A DNA stretch of 64,000 nt, taken from contig CP019169.1 of assembly GCA_001953215.1 (NCBI GenBank), forward strand, positions 4,650,001 to 4,714,000, written 5' to 3'. This DNA comes from Betaproteobacteria bacterium GR16-43 (lineage in GTDB: Bacteria > Pseudomonadota > Gammaproteobacteria > Burkholderiales > Usitatibacteraceae). The notes beneath the pieces are model-generated. The model made no database searches, was not told where the DNA came from, and saw only the letters and a program-made list of their open reading frames with translations. Positions 34,057 through 43,219 of this stretch are shown in pieces (position 1 is the first letter of the stretch; each line of letters starts with the position of its first letter). The translations under genes and the position numbers were made by a program.

Positions 34057-36621
34057 TCAACCCCGCTGGATCCGTTTGGCCAGTTCCTCGCCGCGCCGCA
34101 GCGTGTCGTTGACGGCCTTTACCTCGTCCTCGTAGACGTTGCCGGTCTCCGCGCGGTATTCGTCGGAGAAGGTGAGGGCCGCCTTCAGGAGCGGACGGGC
34201 TTCGCGCAGCATCGCGAGCCGCGCTTCGCGATCGAGCTTCGCGGATTCGGCGGCATGGACCAGAGCGGTGCCGAGGCCGGAGCTGGCCCCGGCGATGGCA
34301 TTGCGCGCCACGGTGGTCTTGCGCGCCTCCTCCGGCAAGCGCGCCACCACCGACATCGATTCGCGGCCGAACCGGATGGCGCGCGGCCCGTCTCCGACGG
34401 CGTCGGCGGCGTAGCACGCCTGGGTGAGGAGGTTGATCCATGCGATGACGGTGGACACGTCCTTCGCATCCCGCTCGTAGGCGTCCTTCCCGAGCGGCAG
34501 CGCCTCGGCGATGGTGCGATCGGCCTCGCGATGCTCACCGAGGTACGACTGCATCTCGGAGATCGCGCCGAGAGTGGAGACTTCGAACGGCCGCATCCTC
34601 ACGGCGCTCGGCTTCTCCCGGAGGATCTCGCGCACCAGCGCCAGCGCCTTGCGGTGGTACTCGATCGCCTTGCGTGCGCTCTCGGGCGTGCGCCGGGCGC
34701 CGAAGAAGACGAGCCCGCCGCGCTGGTAGTTCGAGACCAGGTTCTCGCGCAAGCCCACGTCGGTGGGGTTCTCGCGGACCAGCGCCTCGAGGAGCCCGAT
34801 CGCCTTCACCACCTGCGCCTCCGTCTCGGGGGTCTGGCCCACCATCATGTTGGTGAGGCTGGCCTGTTCCGCGTACGACATCGCCAGGCGCGAGCGATCG
34901 GCCAGCACGGGATCGGGCAGCGCCACGAGGCGTTCGGCCAGCTTCACGGTCGTCTCGATCTCCGGCTTCCACGCCGGATTCGTCGAAAGCGCGTAGGAAC
35001 GGGCGAGCAGGTAGCTCAGGGTCCAGTAGCCGCGCAGCATCTTCGCGTCGGTGGGGCGCACGGCGTCCACGGCCGCGAAGAGCCGCTTGCTCTTCTCGTA
35101 GTTGGCCTGCGCGAGCGCGGTCTTCCCGATGTTGGATCCCCCGGTCATCCCCTGGATGTTGCCGATGTCGCGATAGGCCCCGGCCAGCTCCGCCATCAAC
35201 ACCGGATCGTCGCCGGCTTCCGCGGAGAGCGTGTCCAGGTATTCGAGCGAGGTCTTCACCAGCATCTCGCGCGCCTTGAGCGAACCCGGGATGCCTTCGA
35301 TCTCCGCGTTCACGTCGAAGATGAACGTGTTGGCGAGTTTTCGCACGCTCGCGAAATGCCGTTCGGCGCGCGCCTTCTCCGCCACGGCGATGCGGCGCTC
35401 GCGATCGGCCAGGAAGAGCCCCGCGCCCAGCGCGACCACGACCGCGGCCCCGGTGGCCAACGGCAACTTGTGGCGGACCGCGAAGCGTCCGGCGAGGTAG
35501 CGCCAGGTGCCGGCGCGTGCCTTCACGGGACGCCGCTCGAGGTACGCGAGGATGTCCTGGTCGAACAGCTCGACCGAGGCGTAGCGGGCCACGGGATCGC
35601 GGCGCATCGCCTTCAGCAGGATGGCGTCGAGGTCGCCGGACAAGGCGCGGGCCAGCGGCTTCGGGATCGCGAGCGTCGAAGGAACGGCGATCTCCTCCCG
35701 CAGCAGCATCGCCTCGGTGAGCGACCGGCCCTCGCGCACGGCCCGGTACGGGGCGAGGCCGGTGAGCAGCTCCTGCAGGACCACGCCGAGCGAGTAGATA
35801 TCCGTGGCCGTGGTGATCGCACCCGAGTCCACCTGCTCGGGCGCCGCGTAGCGCAGCGTCATCACGCGGCCGCCGAGGCGCGTGAGGTCTCCCGATCCTT
35901 CGCCGCCCTCGCCCGCGTCCACCAGCTTCGCGATGCCGAAATCGAGGAGCTTCACCTGGCCCGACGTGTCGATGAGGATGTTGGGCGGCTTCAGGTCGCG
36001 GTGCACGACCAGGTGGCGATGCGCGTGCGACACCGCGGCCAGCACCTGCCGGAACAACGCGAGGCGCTGGGGAAGGGTCAGCGAGCGCGACGTCACGTAC
36101 GCGGAAAGCGTGTGCCCTTCGACGAACTCCATCGCGAGCCACGGCTGCCCGGACTCGGTCACGCCCGCGTCGTAGAGCCGCGCGATGTTCGGATGCACGA
36201 GGCGCGCGAGGATGTCGCGCTCGCGCCGGAAGCGCTCGCGCCAGGTCTCGCCCGATTGGTGCAGCGCCGGGAGCTTCAGCGCGACCTCGCGCTCGACGCG
36301 GCCGTCGGCCTGCCGCGCGAGCCACACTTCGCCCATCCCGCCGTGGCCCAGCGGACGCAGCAGCTCGAAGGGTCCGATCCGCGTGCCCGGGGCGTACGCG
36401 CTCGACCACTCCGGCGCGGGCGCCAGGCGCGGCACGGTCTCGAGCTCGCGGGCCCGTTCGGCGCGCTCGTGGGTCTCGAGCATCCGGCGCAGCAAGGGCG
36501 CGGCTTCGGGGTGCGTGGTGTCCACGCGCTCGAGCCAGGCCACGCGCTCGGAGGCGTCCATGTCGAGCGCCGTGTTGAGCAAGGGCTCGACCTGCAGCCA
36601 GAGATCGCGGGAAAGCTTCAT
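34057..36621 (-). CDS. transmembrane Ser/Thr protein kinase with TPR-like repeats (PknB type)
   Basis: 854 residues: an N-terminal 80-residue helical part, a full kinase domain (about 82-350: LGHGGMGEVWLARQ loop, VALKLP lysine, VHRDLKPPNIL, LLDFGIAK, RYAAPEQ, DIYSLGVVLQELLTG), a juxtamembrane stretch, one membrane helix (about 388-406), and a long helical region (about 430-854) of TPR-like repeats facing outside. The arrangement is that of kinases encoded with ECF sigma genes: the sigma gene lies 52 bases upstream. Its paralogue is at 37256-39517. No FNR box is near. Confidence 0.9.
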   Translation of the reverse strand: MKLSRDLWLQVEPLLNTALDMDASERVAWLERVDTTHPEAAPLLRRMLETHERAERARELETVPRLAPAPEWSSAYAPGTRIGPFELLRPLGHGGMGEVWLARQADGRVEREVALKLPALHQSGETWRERFRRERDILARLVHPNIARLYDAGVTESGQPWLAMEFVEGHTLSAYVTSRSLTLPQRLALFRQVLAAVSHAHRHLVVHRDLKPPNILIDTSGQVKLLDFGIAKLVDAGEGGEGSGDLTRLGGRVMTLRYAAPEQVDSGAITTATDIYSLGVVLQELLTGLAPYRAVREGRSLTEAMLLREEIAVPSTLAIPKPLARALSGDLDAILLKAMRRDPVARYASVELFDQDILAYLERRPVKARAGTWRYLAGRFAVRHKLPLATGAAVVVALGAGLFLADRERRIAVAEKARAERHFASVRKLANTFIFDVNAEIEGIPGSLKAREMLVKTSLEYLDTLSAEAGDDPVLMAELAGAYRDIGNIQGMTGGSNIGKTALAQANYEKSKRLFAAVDAVRPTDAKMLRGYWTLSYLLARSYALSTNPAWKPEIETTVKLAERLVALPDPVLADRSRLAMSYAEQASLTNMMVGQTPETEAQVVKAIGLLEALVRENPTDVGLRENLVSNYQRGGLVFFGARRTPESARKAIEYHRKALALVREILREKPSAVRMRPFEVSTLGAISEMQSYLGEHREADRTIAEALPLGKDAYERDAKDVSTVIAWINLLTQACYAADAVGDGPRAIRFGRESMSVVARLPEEARKTTVARNAIAGASSGLGTALVHAAESAKLDREARLAMLREARPLLKAALTFSDEYRAETGNVYEDEVKAVNDTLRRGEELAKRIQRG

Positions 36622-36673
36622 GGTCTAAAGGGAAAACGCAATCCGCACCGGAATCACGCCAGCCGGTGCCGCG

Positions 36674-37243
36674 TTAGTCGCCAACGAGGGTGAGCAGCAA
36701 GGCGCGCGCCTTCTGCCACTCGCGCGAGACCGTGCGAACCGAAATCCCGAGCGCCTCGGCGATCTCGTCCTCGGTCATGCCGCCGAAGAAGCGCATCTCG
36801 ACCAGCTTGGCGAGCGCGGGGTCCAGCTTCGCGAGGTCTTCGAGCGCCGTGTTGACCGTCTCGATGTCCGCGGACGGGGGCAGGCCTTCGCCCGCGGCCG
36901 TGTCGAGCGTGACGATGTCGGCGTCGCCCCCGCGGCGCTGTGCGCGCTGCTCGCGCACGAGGTCCACCACGATGCTGCGCAGCACGCGCGACGAGTAGGC
37001 GAAGAACTGCAGGCGGTCTCCGAAGGCCACGCCCTTGCCGCCGGCCAGCTTCACGTAGCTGTCGTGGACCAGCGCCGTGGTCTGCACGGAACCCTGGAGG
37101 CCGCTGCCGCGCAGGCGCGCGTGGGCGATCTTCTTCAGCTCGGGATAGAACGCCGCGAAGGCCCGGTCGAGCTCCGAGGCGTCGCGGCCCTCGGCGGCCT
37201 GCAGGGCGACGGCGACTTCGCTCTTCTCCGGGGTGGGCGCCAT
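36674..37243 (-). CDS. ECF-type RNA polymerase sigma factor
   Basis: 189 residues with sigma region 2 (AFYPELKKIAHARLRG, QTTALVHDSYVKLA, FAYSSRVLRSIVVDLVREQ) and region 4 (LAKLVEMRFFGGMTEDEIAEALG, SVRTVSREWQKARALL). The spelling is that of the ECF subfamily linked to Ser/Thr kinases (TIGR02999 type). It lies between two paralogous kinase genes in the same direction; phosphorylation or partner-controlled release of the sigma factor by these kinases is likely by analogy. No anti-sigma gene is present. Confidence 0.9.
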   Translation of the reverse strand: MAPTPEKSEVAVALQAAEGRDASELDRAFAAFYPELKKIAHARLRGSGLQGSVQTTALVHDSYVKLAGGKGVAFGDRLQFFAYSSRVLRSIVVDLVREQRAQRRGGDADIVTLDTAAGEGLPPSADIETVNTALEDLAKLDPALAKLVEMRFFGGMTEDEIAEALGISVRTVSREWQKARALLLTLVGD

Positions 37244-37255
37244 TCTCGCGCGACC

Positions 37256-39517
37256 TTAGCCCACGGGGCCGGGCTTGTCGAGCCGCGCACGCACGGCGTC
37301 GCAGCGCCGCAGCTCGGCGTCGATCTCCCCGATGGCGATCGCCGCATCGCTCGCGTCGATCCCGCGCTGGACGAGTTCCTGCTTGAAGGCGCGGCTTTCG
37401 GAGAGCAGCGTCCGCGCCTCCTGCACGAGTGCCACGCGGCGCGCGCGAGGCAGCGAGGCTTGCTCCGAGAGCGCGCATGCCGACGCCGCGAGCGATTGCT
37501 TGGCACCCGTCACGTTCTCGCGCACGATCAGCCCCGTCCGCACCTCGGCGGGCAGGCGCGCATCGGCGGCGATGGCTTCCCGCGCGAGTGCGATCGCCCG
37601 TTCATGGCGCCCCTCGCGCAACTCGACGTCGCTCGACGTCGCGAGCGCGCTCACCCGCATCGTGGCATTGGCGACATTGCCCGGGTCGGACGCGGCGAGG
37701 CGCTCCACGAGCGCGCGGCCGCGAGCCGCGTGGTCCCGCGCGCCGGCGATGTCCCCCGCCTTCAGCCGCACGCGCGCGGCATTGTTGTAGCGCCGCACCA
37801 GCGTCTGCGGCACCGAGACGCCCAGCGGATCGTCGCGCACGATCGCCTCGGTGGCCGCGATGGACCGGTCGAGCAGCGCGATCGCGCGCGGCAGGTCTTC
37901 GGGCCGGCCCGAGATTTCGACGGCCATGGCCCTTCGTTCGCACGCGTAGGCGAGGCTCGCTTGCGTGGCCACGTCGGCGGGGAACTCGCGGACCAGCGCC
38001 TCGAGCAAGGCGATCGCGCGATCGAGTTGCACGGCCGCGGCGGCCGCGTCGCCCTTCACGACCGCGAGGATTCCGCCGTATTCGGCCAGGGTGGCCGCGA
38101 GGTTGCGGCGATCCTCGAGCCCCGCGCTTGGCAGGCGCACGATCCTTTCCGCGATGGCCGCCGCGCGGGCCGTGTGGTTCACGCCGGACGCGTCGCCCGC
38201 CTCGAGCGTGAGGCGTCCCAGCAGCAACGCCACCACGCGATGCTCGCGCAGCACGGCGAGGTTGTCGGGGTCGGTCGCCTCCACGGATTCCAGCAACGCG
38301 ACCGCGCGTTCGGCGTTGCGCCGCGCGTCGGCGGGATCTCCGAGGTGGGCGCCGCGCGAATCGCCGCGAATCTCGGCGAGCTTGCGATAGGCCCCGGCCA
38401 CTTCGACGGCCAGCACCGGATCGCCGCCGCTCTCCGCGGCAAGGCGGTCGAGGTATTCGAGAGCGGTACCCACCAGCTTCTGGCGCGCCTTCAACGCGCC
38501 CGCGAGGTTCTCGATCTCGCCGTGCACGTCGAAGATGAACGCGTTCGCGAGCTTGCGCACGCCCGCGAAATGCTTCTCCGCGCGCGCCTTCTCCGCCACG
38601 GCCACGCGCCGCTCGCGTTCGGCGAGCACGAGCCCGAGGCAGAGCGCCGCCAGCACCACGGTGGCCATCGCGAGCGGCACCTTGTGGCGCAACGCGAACC
38701 GCCCGCCTCGGTAGCGCCACGTACCCGCGCGCGCCTGCACGGGCCGGCCCTCCAGGTGCGCGAGGATGTCCTCGTCGAACAGCTCGGCCGATGCATAGCG
38801 CCCGGCCGGCTCCGCTCGCATCCCCTTCGCCGCGATGGCTTCGAGATCCGCGGGAACGGCGTGCGGCGAAGCGCCCGCCGCAAGGAGCTCGCCGAGGATC
38901 ACGGCCAGCGCATGGACGTCGGTCGCGGTCGTGACGGCTTCTCCGGCGGCCTGTTCGGGCGCGGCATAGCGCGGCGTCCTGGGACGTTCGTCGCCGCGCG
39001 TGACATCGCCCGCGGTGCCATCCGCCTCATGAAGCAGCGTGGCGATGCCGAAGTCGAGCAACTTCACCTGCCCACCGGCGTCGATGAGGATGTTGGCGGG
39101 CTTCAGGTCGCGGTGCACGACGAGATGGCGATGCGCGTGGGCGACCGCGCCGAGCACCTGCCGGAACAGGGCGAGGCGCTCGGGAAGCGAAAGCGCGCGG
39201 GTCGCCGCGTGCTCCGTGATCGACGTGCCCTCGACGAACTCCATCGCGAGCCACGGCTGCCCGGACTCGGTCACGCCCGCGTCGTAGAGCCGCGCGATGT
39301 TGGGATGCTCGAGGCGCGCAAGGATGTCGCGCTCGCGCCGGAAGCGTTCGCGCCCCGCAACGCCCTGCTGGTGGAACATCGGGAGCTTGAGGGCGACGTT
39401 GCGCTCGACGCGGCCATCGGCCTGGCGCGCGAGCCAGACCTCGCCCATCCCGCCGCGCCCGAGCGGGCGAAGCAACTCGAAGGGGCCGATGCGCTCGCCC
39501 GCGATGTGGGGAACCAT
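37256..39517 (-). CDS. transmembrane Ser/Thr protein kinase, paralogue with shortened lobe
   Basis: 753 residues, similar to the 34057-36621 kinase over its length: LGRGGMGEVWLARQ, VALKLP, VHRDLKPANIL, LLDFGIAT, RYAAPEQ, then membrane helix and TPR-like repeats. It lacks the N-terminal 80 residues, and after DVHALAVILGELL about 30 residues of the C-lobe are missing compared with the paralogue (no long activation-to-helix-G loop). Whether the shortened lobe is active is unclear, since all catalytic motifs remain. ATG 39517 gives the kinase start near the domain. It lies just before the sigma gene, 12 bases. Confidence 0.88.
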   Translation of the reverse strand: MVPHIAGERIGPFELLRPLGRGGMGEVWLARQADGRVERNVALKLPMFHQQGVAGRERFRRERDILARLEHPNIARLYDAGVTESGQPWLAMEFVEGTSITEHAATRALSLPERLALFRQVLGAVAHAHRHLVVHRDLKPANILIDAGGQVKLLDFGIATLLHEADGTAGDVTRGDERPRTPRYAAPEQAAGEAVTTATDVHALAVILGELLAAGASPHAVPADLEAIAAKGMRAEPAGRYASAELFDEDILAHLEGRPVQARAGTWRYRGGRFALRHKVPLAMATVVLAALCLGLVLAERERRVAVAEKARAEKHFAGVRKLANAFIFDVHGEIENLAGALKARQKLVGTALEYLDRLAAESGGDPVLAVEVAGAYRKLAEIRGDSRGAHLGDPADARRNAERAVALLESVEATDPDNLAVLREHRVVALLLGRLTLEAGDASGVNHTARAAAIAERIVRLPSAGLEDRRNLAATLAEYGGILAVVKGDAAAAAVQLDRAIALLEALVREFPADVATQASLAYACERRAMAVEISGRPEDLPRAIALLDRSIAATEAIVRDDPLGVSVPQTLVRRYNNAARVRLKAGDIAGARDHAARGRALVERLAASDPGNVANATMRVSALATSSDVELREGRHERAIALAREAIAADARLPAEVRTGLIVRENVTGAKQSLAASACALSEQASLPRARRVALVQEARTLLSESRAFKQELVQRGIDASDAAIAIGEIDAELRRCDAVRARLDKPGPVG

Positions 39518-39525
39518 CGGCGATC

Positions 39526-40206
39526 CTACTTCGCGGGGTCGACCACCAGGCTCCCGAGCAGCTTCAGCCACGGCACGATCTCGTCCTTGTACTCCTGGGC
39601 CGTGATCGGCGTGCCCTTCGGCGCGGGAACCTGCACGGCGATGTGCCAGTAGAGCGAGTCGGACTGGGCCTCGAGGTTGCAGACGCCGTTGCCGAGCACC
39701 GTGGACGCGCGGTCGCAGAGCGTGCCCTTGGCGAAGTTGAAGGGCGGCGACAGCAGCCGCGTGCCGCCGGGCAGCAGGAACCGCCAGTCGGTTTCGGCTT
39801 CCTCGAACGTCGAGGTGCGCGGCGGACCCTTGCGGAAATTCACGAGCAGCGTCGAGGCGATCTCCACGCCCTTCGGCGCGGGACCGCCGTAGATGTCGCC
39901 GGCCGTGCTGCGGGTGAAGTACATCGAGCCTTCGTCCTCGCAGATCATCGGGCGGCTGTCGAGGTCGCACCGGAGCAGGTGCGGCGAGCTCGCCAGCGCC
40001 TTGCTGATGCAGACGAAGGTGATCCTCGCGTTGACGAAGGTGGCGCTCGCGTTCGCGGGTTTGTCCGCGGGGCACTTGATCGCCTGGAGCTCGGGCGCGA
40101 GGGGTGGCGTCTTCGGCGCGCGCTTGCAGGAAGGCAGGCCCGCGAGCAACACCAGGGCCGCGACACAGGCGACGCGAACAATGCCATGCTTGCGAAATGA
40201 CCTCAC
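39526..40206 (-). CDS. predicted secreted or lipid-anchored protein, function unknown
   Basis: 226 residues read from GTG. The N-terminus is basic then hydrophobic, ending LAGLPSC, a likely lipobox with Cys near 27. The mature part has several cysteines (IKCP, FVCIS, RCDLDSRPMICED, LCDRA, GVCNL) that could make disulphides, and a C-terminal WLKLLGSLVV. No family was recognised. It sits 8 bases upstream of the shortened kinase, same strand, so it may be a ligand or partner of that signalling cluster. Confidence 0.7.
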   Translation of the reverse strand: MRSFRKHGIVRVACVAALVLLAGLPSCKRAPKTPPLAPELQAIKCPADKPANASATFVNARITFVCISKALASSPHLLRCDLDSRPMICEDEGSMYFTRSTAGDIYGGPAPKGVEIASTLLVNFRKGPPRTSTFEEAETDWRFLLPGGTRLLSPPFNFAKGTLCDRASTVLGNGVCNLEAQSDSLYWHIAVQVPAPKGTPITAQEYKDEIVPWLKLLGSLVVDPAK

Positions 40207-40223
40207 GACTTCGCACCCGGCAC

Positions 40224-40904
40224 ATGGAGCGGCATCGCACGGATCGCATCGGCTGGCTGCGCGCGGCGGTGCTGGGCGCCAACGACGGCATCGTGTCGAC
40301 GGCGAGCCTGGTGATCGGGGTGGCGGCCGCCAACGCGACGCACGCGAACGTGATGGTCGCGGGCATCGCGGGCCTGGTGGCCGGCGCCATGTCGATGGCC
40401 GCCGGCGAGTACGTCTCGGTGCGCTCGCAAGCCGACTCCGAGGAAGCCGCGATCGACCTGGAACGCACGGAACTCGCCGAGAACGACGCAGGCGAGCGCC
40501 GGGAGCTGGCGGCGATCTACGTGAGCCGGGGCCTCGAACCGGAGCTGGCGAACCAGGTCGCCGATCAACTCATGGCTCATGACGCGCTGGGCGCCCACGC
40601 CCGCGATGAACTCGGCATCTCCGAGGCGCTCAGCGCGCGCCCGCTCCAGGCGGCACTCGCCTCGGCGGCCAGCTTCGCCGTCGGCGCGGGGTTGCCGCTC
40701 GCGGCCGTGGCACTGGCGCCGGCTTCGCGCCTCATCGTCGTCGTGTCGCTCACTTCGCTCGTCTTTCTCGCCGGCCTCGGTGCACTGGCCGCGCGGGTGG
40801 GTGGGGCGCGCCTCGCGCCGGGCGCATTGCGCGTCACGTTCTGGGGTGCGCTCGCGATGGCGCTCACGGCCGGCGTCGGAGCCCTGTTCGGCGTCAGCGC
40901 GTGA
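40224..40904 (+). CDS. VIT1/CCC1 family Fe2+/Mn2+ transporter
   Basis: 226 residues: the family start RIGWLRAAVLGANDGIVSTA in helix 1, GAMSMAAGEYVSVRSQ in helix 2, a cytoplasmic acidic helical domain (about 80-150) and three further helices. VIT proteins move ferrous iron or manganese out of the cytoplasm. ATG 40224 gives the usual family N-terminus; ATG 40197 would add nine residues and overlap the divergent gene's start. No Shine-Dalgarno is obvious at either. Confidence 0.85.
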   Translation: MERHRTDRIGWLRAAVLGANDGIVSTASLVIGVAAANATHANVMVAGIAGLVAGAMSMAAGEYVSVRSQADSEEAAIDLERTELAENDAGERRELAAIYVSRGLEPELANQVADQLMAHDALGAHARDELGISEALSARPLQAALASAASFAVGAGLPLAAVALAPASRLIVVVSLTSLVFLAGLGALAARVGGARLAPGALRVTFWGALAMALTAGVGALFGVSA

Positions 40905-41799
40905 GGTTGAGGATGCGGATTTCACTTTTCACCAGGTCGGGCGCGTAGACCGTGAGTCCCTTGCCGGAGGGCAGCACGCAGAAATCGGCCGGCCCCTTGA
41001 AGCCCGTCGCGATGTCCTCGCGCGTGCCCTCGCCTTTCCAGGTGAAGAGCGCGCCCTTGTTCCAGTCGGTCACGAGCAGGGTGCCGTCGGCCGCGCGGTA
41101 GAGCCCGTCGAGGCGGCCGATCGGCGTGGAGATCGGCTTGGGCTCGCCGTCCTTGCCGACCTGGAAGATCGCGCGCGGGCTGTCGGGCGAGACGAAGCCC
41201 ACGACGAGCCACGTGTCGCCGGCCCCGGGGTAGATGCCGTTCGGATTCACCGACCGGCCCGAGAACACGACCGAGACCTTCGGCTGCACCTTCGCATCGA
41301 GGAAGTCGGCGGGCTCGACCTTCACCAGCTGGTCGGAGCGGTTGTCGGTCACGTAGAGCACGTTGCCGCGCACGGCCGGGTCGTTGGCGAACACGACGCC
41401 GGGCAGGTCCAGCTTGCGGCTCTTGCGCGTCTTCAGGTCGAAGATCCACACGCCGTCGATGTCGGTCACCCAGAGGCGGTTGCCCGCGATCCAGATACCC
41501 TTGGGCTTGTTCATCACTTCGCCGTTCGCGGGGAGGAACTTCGCATCGAGGATCTTTCCGTCGAGCGAGAGCTTCGCGATGCTGCCCTTGCCGTCCTTCT
41601 CGGCGGGCTTGAGTTCCGTGCCGCCGAACGAGCCCACGTAGAGCGCCTTGCCGGCGGCATCGCACCCGACCGACTCGGGGAAGACGAGGCCGGTGATGGT
41701 CTTCTCGGACGCGACCTTCCAGCCTTCGGCCGCGGCCGGCGTGGCGAACGCGGCGGCCAGTCCGGCCAGCGCGAGGATCGATGCGGTCATTCTCTTCAT
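40894..41799 (-). CDS. secreted SMP-30/gluconolactonase-like beta-propeller protein
   Basis: 301 residues with a signal peptide (MKRMTASILALAGLAAAFA, cleavage near PAAAE) and repeated blades (ALYVGSFGG, RLWVTDIDGVWIFD, VLYVTDNRSDQLVKV, LLVTDWNKGALFTW). ATG 41799 is preferred to 41805 because GGGAGGG lies six bases before it. Function unknown; such propellers bind a ligand or divalent metal. The stop overlaps the VIT gene by 11 bases. Confidence 0.82.
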   Translation of the reverse strand: MKRMTASILALAGLAAAFATPAAAEGWKVASEKTITGLVFPESVGCDAAGKALYVGSFGGTELKPAEKDGKGSIAKLSLDGKILDAKFLPANGEVMNKPKGIWIAGNRLWVTDIDGVWIFDLKTRKSRKLDLPGVVFANDPAVRGNVLYVTDNRSDQLVKVEPADFLDAKVQPKVSVVFSGRSVNPNGIYPGAGDTWLVVGFVSPDSPRAIFQVGKDGEPKPISTPIGRLDGLYRAADGTLLVTDWNKGALFTWKGEGTREDIATGFKGPADFCVLPSGKGLTVYAPDLVKSEIRILNLTR

Positions 41800-41833
41800 G
41801 GCCATCCCTCCCAGGACGATTCAGGCTCGGATA

Positions 41834-43219
41834 CTAAACCCAATCGTGGCCCGCCGCGGGCCGGCGCACCACGTGGACGCTACACGGCGCCTGCGACGTG
41901 ACGGTCGAGGCCACCGAGCGCCACCACGCGAGCCGCAACTGGGACGGGCCGGGCGCGCCGAGCACGATCAGGTCCACCAGGTTGGCGCGGGCGAAGGCGA
42001 GCAGCGCCGCCGCCGCGTCCGCGGCTTCGAGCACGTGCAACGAGTGGCGATGCGGGGGAAGCGCGAAGGGGCTCACCCACGAGCGCAGCCGCATGCGGTG
42101 TTCGAGCTGCGCGCTCTCGCCGGCGTCCAGCACGGCCGGAACGACGGAGACGAACACGAGGCGGATCTCCGGAGCGGAAGCGAGGATGCGGCGCACCGCG
42201 CGCTGCAGGGCGGGATGGCGATCGTCGCCTTCGTTCTCCGTGTCGACCGCGACCAGAACGACCGGCGCCGGCTCGGGATCGCGCGCCGTCGCGTGTTCCA
42301 GGCGCAGGCCGTGGCCCCGCCACCAGCGCGCCGCCTGCCCCCAGAAGCCGGTCGATCCGCTGCGCGCGGCGCGTGCCGTGAGTTCCACCTGCCCGGGATT
42401 GCGCAGGTCGAACGCAAGATGGCCCGCCGACTGGTAGCGCAACGCCGCATCGGTTTCGAGGCATCGCAGGATCACTTCCTGCAGCCAGGGCGGGATCGGG
42501 GCCAGCGTCGCCGGCGGCACCGGATCGCGCCAGAGGCGATCGCGCAATCCGGCGAGCGCGCGCGGCGCGCCGAACGGGAGGTGCCCGGTGGCGAGCTGGT
42601 AGAGCACGACGCCCAGCGAGAAGAGGTCGCTGCGCGCATCGTTGCGCGTGCCGAGCACGGGCTCGGGCGCGATGTAGGGCGCGCTCCCCGAGAAGAAGCG
42701 CCGCTCCTCGGCCAGCAGGTCGGGGAAGCGCGCGTGGCGGGCGAGGCCGTAGTCGATCAGCGCGGCCCCGCCTTCGCGGCGCAGGATCACGTTGTCGGGC
42801 TTCACGTCGTGGTGCACGACCTCCTGGCGGTGCAGCGCGTGGAGCGCTTCGGCGATCGCGGCGCCCACGTGCGCCACGGCCTCCGGTGCGATCGGGGCGT
42901 GCGCGGCGCGTTCGGCGAGGCTCGTGCCCTCGATCCACTCCATCACGAGGTACGGCAGCTTCGAGATCGCGCCCGAGGCGACGAAGCGCGGCGATTGCGG
43001 CCCCTCCAGCACGGGCAGGATGGTGACCTCCGCCTCGAAGCCGAGCAGGCCCGAGGCGTCCTCGCCCTCCCCGAGGCGCGGGACCTTCATCACCATCGGA
43101 AAACCGGTGTCGGGGCCGGTCACGCGATAGAGCGTGCCCATCGCGCCGGCGTGCACGCGCTCGCCGATCTCGAAGCCGTCGATGCGAGCCCCGGGCTCGA
43201 TGCCGTGGACGTCCCTCAT
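41834..43219 (-). CDS. Ser/Thr kinase fused to a UspA domain
   Basis: 461 residues: an N-terminal kinase domain (about 14-280) with VHAGAMGTLYRV loop, FPMVMKVP lysine, VHHDVKPDNVIL (HHD instead of HRD), ALIDYGLA (DYG instead of DFG) and SDLFSLGVVLYQLATG; then a linker and a C-terminal Usp domain (about 308-461) with PVVLVAVDTEN and LIVLGAPGPSQLRLAWWRSVAS. The kinase is thus of the non-RD type. Its ATG overlaps the phosphoesterase stop by ATGA, so the pair is one operon driven by FNR box 11. Target proteins are unknown. Confidence 0.85.
   Translation of the reverse strand: MRDVHGIEPGARIDGFEIGERVHAGAMGTLYRVTGPDTGFPMVMKVPRLGEGEDASGLLGFEAEVTILPVLEGPQSPRFVASGAISKLPYLVMEWIEGTSLAERAAHAPIAPEAVAHVGAAIAEALHALHRQEVVHHDVKPDNVILRREGGAALIDYGLARHARFPDLLAEERRFFSGSAPYIAPEPVLGTRNDARSDLFSLGVVLYQLATGHLPFGAPRALAGLRDRLWRDPVPPATLAPIPPWLQEVILRCLETDAALRYQSAGHLAFDLRNPGQVELTARAARSGSTGFWGQAARWWRGHGLRLEHATARDPEPAPVVLVAVDTENEGDDRHPALQRAVRRILASAPEIRLVFVSVVPAVLDAGESAQLEHRMRLRSWVSPFALPPHRHSLHVLEAADAAAALLAFARANLVDLIVLGAPGPSQLRLAWWRSVASTVTSQAPCSVHVVRRPAAGHDWV

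Noticed and set aside
34255-39652. Long plus-strand frames over the two kinases and sigma gene
   Set aside because: Low-complexity His/Arg/Glu-rich translations without domain motifs, antisense to well-supported genes.
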